A stretch of DNA of 64,000 nucleotides from Acidobacteriaceae bacterium (GTDB lineage Bacteria > Acidobacteriota > Terriglobia > Terriglobales > Acidobacteriaceae). Each line of letters opens with the position of its first letter. Positions within the stretch are counted from its first letter, which is position 1. Location: positions 1 through 64,000 of the forward strand of contig PLGG01000062.1 in the NCBI GenBank assembly GCA_003138515.1, given 5' to 3'. The position numbers were made by a program, and so were the translations under genes. The notes under the pieces are model-generated. The model ran no database searches and had not been told where the DNA came from. It was given only the letters and a program-made list of their open reading frames with translations. Positions 62,974 through 64,000 of this stretch are shown here, piece after piece.

Positions 62974-63023
62974 TAGCGCCGGACTCCAGTCCGGCTGTCG
63001 CGCGGGCGTCCCCGCCCGGACTC
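62974..63023. repeat. REP-like palindromic element, copy 3
   Basis: GTAGCGCCGGACTCCAG start, then GCCGGACT-cc-AGTCCGGC (62979-62996) and CGGGCG-tccc-CGCCCG. Same architecture as copy 2 at 34918 with compensated changes in the stems (T to A and A to T). Confidence 0.85.
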
Positions 63024-63036
63024 ATCTGGCGCCCTA

Positions 63037-63528
63037 TTATGCCGGCGGCGGAGTTACCGAGCCCGTTGAACTCCCCGCCGGAGTCGTATCGGCGCCCGTC
63101 TGCTTTGTGAAGTCAAAGCTGCATGGGCGCCCCAGGATGCCGGCACCTTCTTCGCGCTTGCCCGTGCCGGACGTGTCGGTGAATGTTGCATCGATGTAGT
63201 AGTCGTATTTGTTGCCCTTGAGTTGAGTCACGAAGCCCGCTTTTCCGGCTTGCACCGTGCCCTTCGCGTGTAGCTTCGCCGAGCCGCCGGCTCCGATCGT
63301 CCCGTCGATCACAAGGTAGCCCGGCCCTCCCTCCTCGCCATGCTGGCCGTGAAAATTGCCGTTGGCAATCGTGCTGACGAATGTCCACGTGAAGGCAGGC
63401 ATGTGAGTGCTCGCATCACACGACATGTTCGTGGTCCAGGTGCCGTCGAGATGGCCGCCTGCGGCCTGCGCCCAAATCAGCATCGGTGCGCAAACCAAGG
63501 CAAAAGACGGTGCTTTCCTGATCGTCAT
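63037..63528 (-). CDS. Secreted protein of unknown function
   Basis: 163 residues from ATG 63528 with GGAGGT eight bases upstream. Signal peptide 1-22 (LIWAQAAGG), then GHLDGTWTTNMSC and a beta-rich domain (FTWTFVSTIANGNFHGQHGEEGGPGYLVIDGTIGAGGSAKLHAKG) with two Cys likely in a disulphide. Similar small secreted proteins are widespread in soil bacteria; no function assigned. Confidence 0.75.
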   Translation of the reverse strand: MTIRKAPSFALVCAPMLIWAQAAGGHLDGTWTTNMSCDASTHMPAFTWTFVSTIANGNFHGQHGEEGGPGYLVIDGTIGAGGSAKLHAKGTVQAGKAGFVTQLKGNKYDYYIDATFTDTSGTGKREEGAGILGRPCSFDFTKQTGADTTPAGSSTGSVTPPPA

Positions 63529-63671
63529 GGATGACCTCCAGTGAAAGCAGGATAAGACGACTGCGGGCGCATTATGCAAGAACTTTCTTGTGAAATTCAA
63601 TTTCTTGTACCGGAATCGCGCCCGAAGTCGCTAAGGCCGCCCGGTTTTCTGCGCGGCCTTTTCGCGGCCTC

Positions 63672-64000
63672 TTACTGTCCCAGAATCTGTTCGTAATAGC
63701 GGACGTATTGCGGGACAACCAGTGTAGAGCAGAACCGCTTCTGTGCGTTCTTGCGAGCTGCCTCGCGCATGGCATCGAGCCGGGACCGATCGTTTAGCAG
63801 GCTCAGCGCGCCTTTGGCCATGCCCTCGACGTCGCCGACAGGAAACAGTAATCCATTGACTCCTTCGTCGATCAGCTCGGGAACCCCACCGACGCGCGTT
63901 GCAATCGATGGAACCTTGCAGGCCATGGCTTCGAGAGCGGCAAGACCGAAGGACTCAAGTTCGCTCGGCATCAGGAGGAGATCGGCGAGCGCGAGCAATT
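63672..64000 (-). CDS. bshA: BshA-like glycosyltransferase, C-terminal part, truncated by window
   Basis: Only about 109 C-terminal residues are inside the window; the reading frame runs through its right edge. ALADLLLMPSELESFGLAALEAMACKVPSIATRVGGVPELIDEG is the nucleotide-sugar binding region of GT4 enzymes and is close to N-acetyl-alpha-D-glucosaminyl L-malate synthase, which starts bacillithiol synthesis. Identity as BshA is likely but from the C-terminal third only. Confidence 0.75.
   Translation of the reverse strand, partial: LLALADLLLMPSELESFGLAALEAMACKVPSIATRVGGVPELIDEGVNGLLFPVGDVEGMAKGALSLLNDRSRLDAMREAARKNAQKRFCSTLVVPQYVRYYEQILGQ

Overview
The window reads as chromosomal DNA of a GC-rich, Gram-negative, heterotrophic bacterium, most likely an Acidobacteriota member (Terriglobia-like). 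The support is an Oar-type TonB receptor with an N-terminal carboxypeptidase-regulatory-like domain, an RND efflux system with a TolC-type channel, peptidoglycan-recycling genes, hemA-hemC-hemD together with a HemQ-type coproheme decarboxylase, a BshA-like bacillithiol glycosyltransferase at the right edge, and many short-period intergenic tandem repeats. The lineage is an inference from gene content and style; there is no rRNA gene. I found no tRNA, rRNA, CRISPR array, prophage or full insertion sequence.

Layout. 0.2-12.6 kb: a membrane protein, then a long run of minus-strand genes: MacB-like ABC transporter (permease, ATPase, LolA-like protein, alpha/beta hydrolase), OsmC, a small membrane protein and a complete RND pump (adaptor, permease, TolC). 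A 123-bp MITE-like element with 21-bp inverted ends lies at 8.2 kb. 12.2-15.9 kb: a zinc-ribbon protein diverges from a four-gene bufferin/HvfA-like RiPP operon (Cys-rich exported precursor, DUF692 MNIO oxidase, DUF2063 partner, DoxX), which I consider the most interesting system here. 15.9-22.6 kb: glycosyltransferase, TonB receptor, DUF5666-like secreted protein, RNase PH. 23.1-26.4 kb: a histidine kinase, an NtrC-type regulator whose phosphoacceptor Asp is Asn, and a pseudo-receiver protein. 26.9-36 kb: class I fumarase, esterase, sugar isomerase-like protein, outer-membrane protein, cytochrome c, ABC exporter, and an AT-richer membrane gene.

36-45 kb: citramalate/isopropylmalate synthase-like enzyme, class II aldolase, AnmK and NagZ (translationally coupled peptidoglycan recycling) and MutS. 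45-54 kb: secreted proteins, a tightly coupled hemX-hemA-hemC-hemD operon behind a CRP/FNR-like palindrome, endonuclease III, an RHH/MazF toxin-antitoxin pair, HemQ and DedA. 54-64 kb: inositol-phosphate synthase, two AT-richer orphan genes, PurU, an NTF2-like protein, a TetR-HlyD-ABC-2 efflux operon with a palindromic operator, DinB, a secreted protein and the truncated bshA.

Two themes cross the window. Many gene borders carry degenerate tandem repeats with a period of 7, 8 or 9 bp and differing core words; several genes take their final codons or stop codon from such an array. A second, palindromic REP-like family occurs three times (31.8, 34.9 and 63.0 kb). Coordinates of starts were chosen from Shine-Dalgarno position, signal peptide and overlap with neighbours and often differ from the longest open frame.
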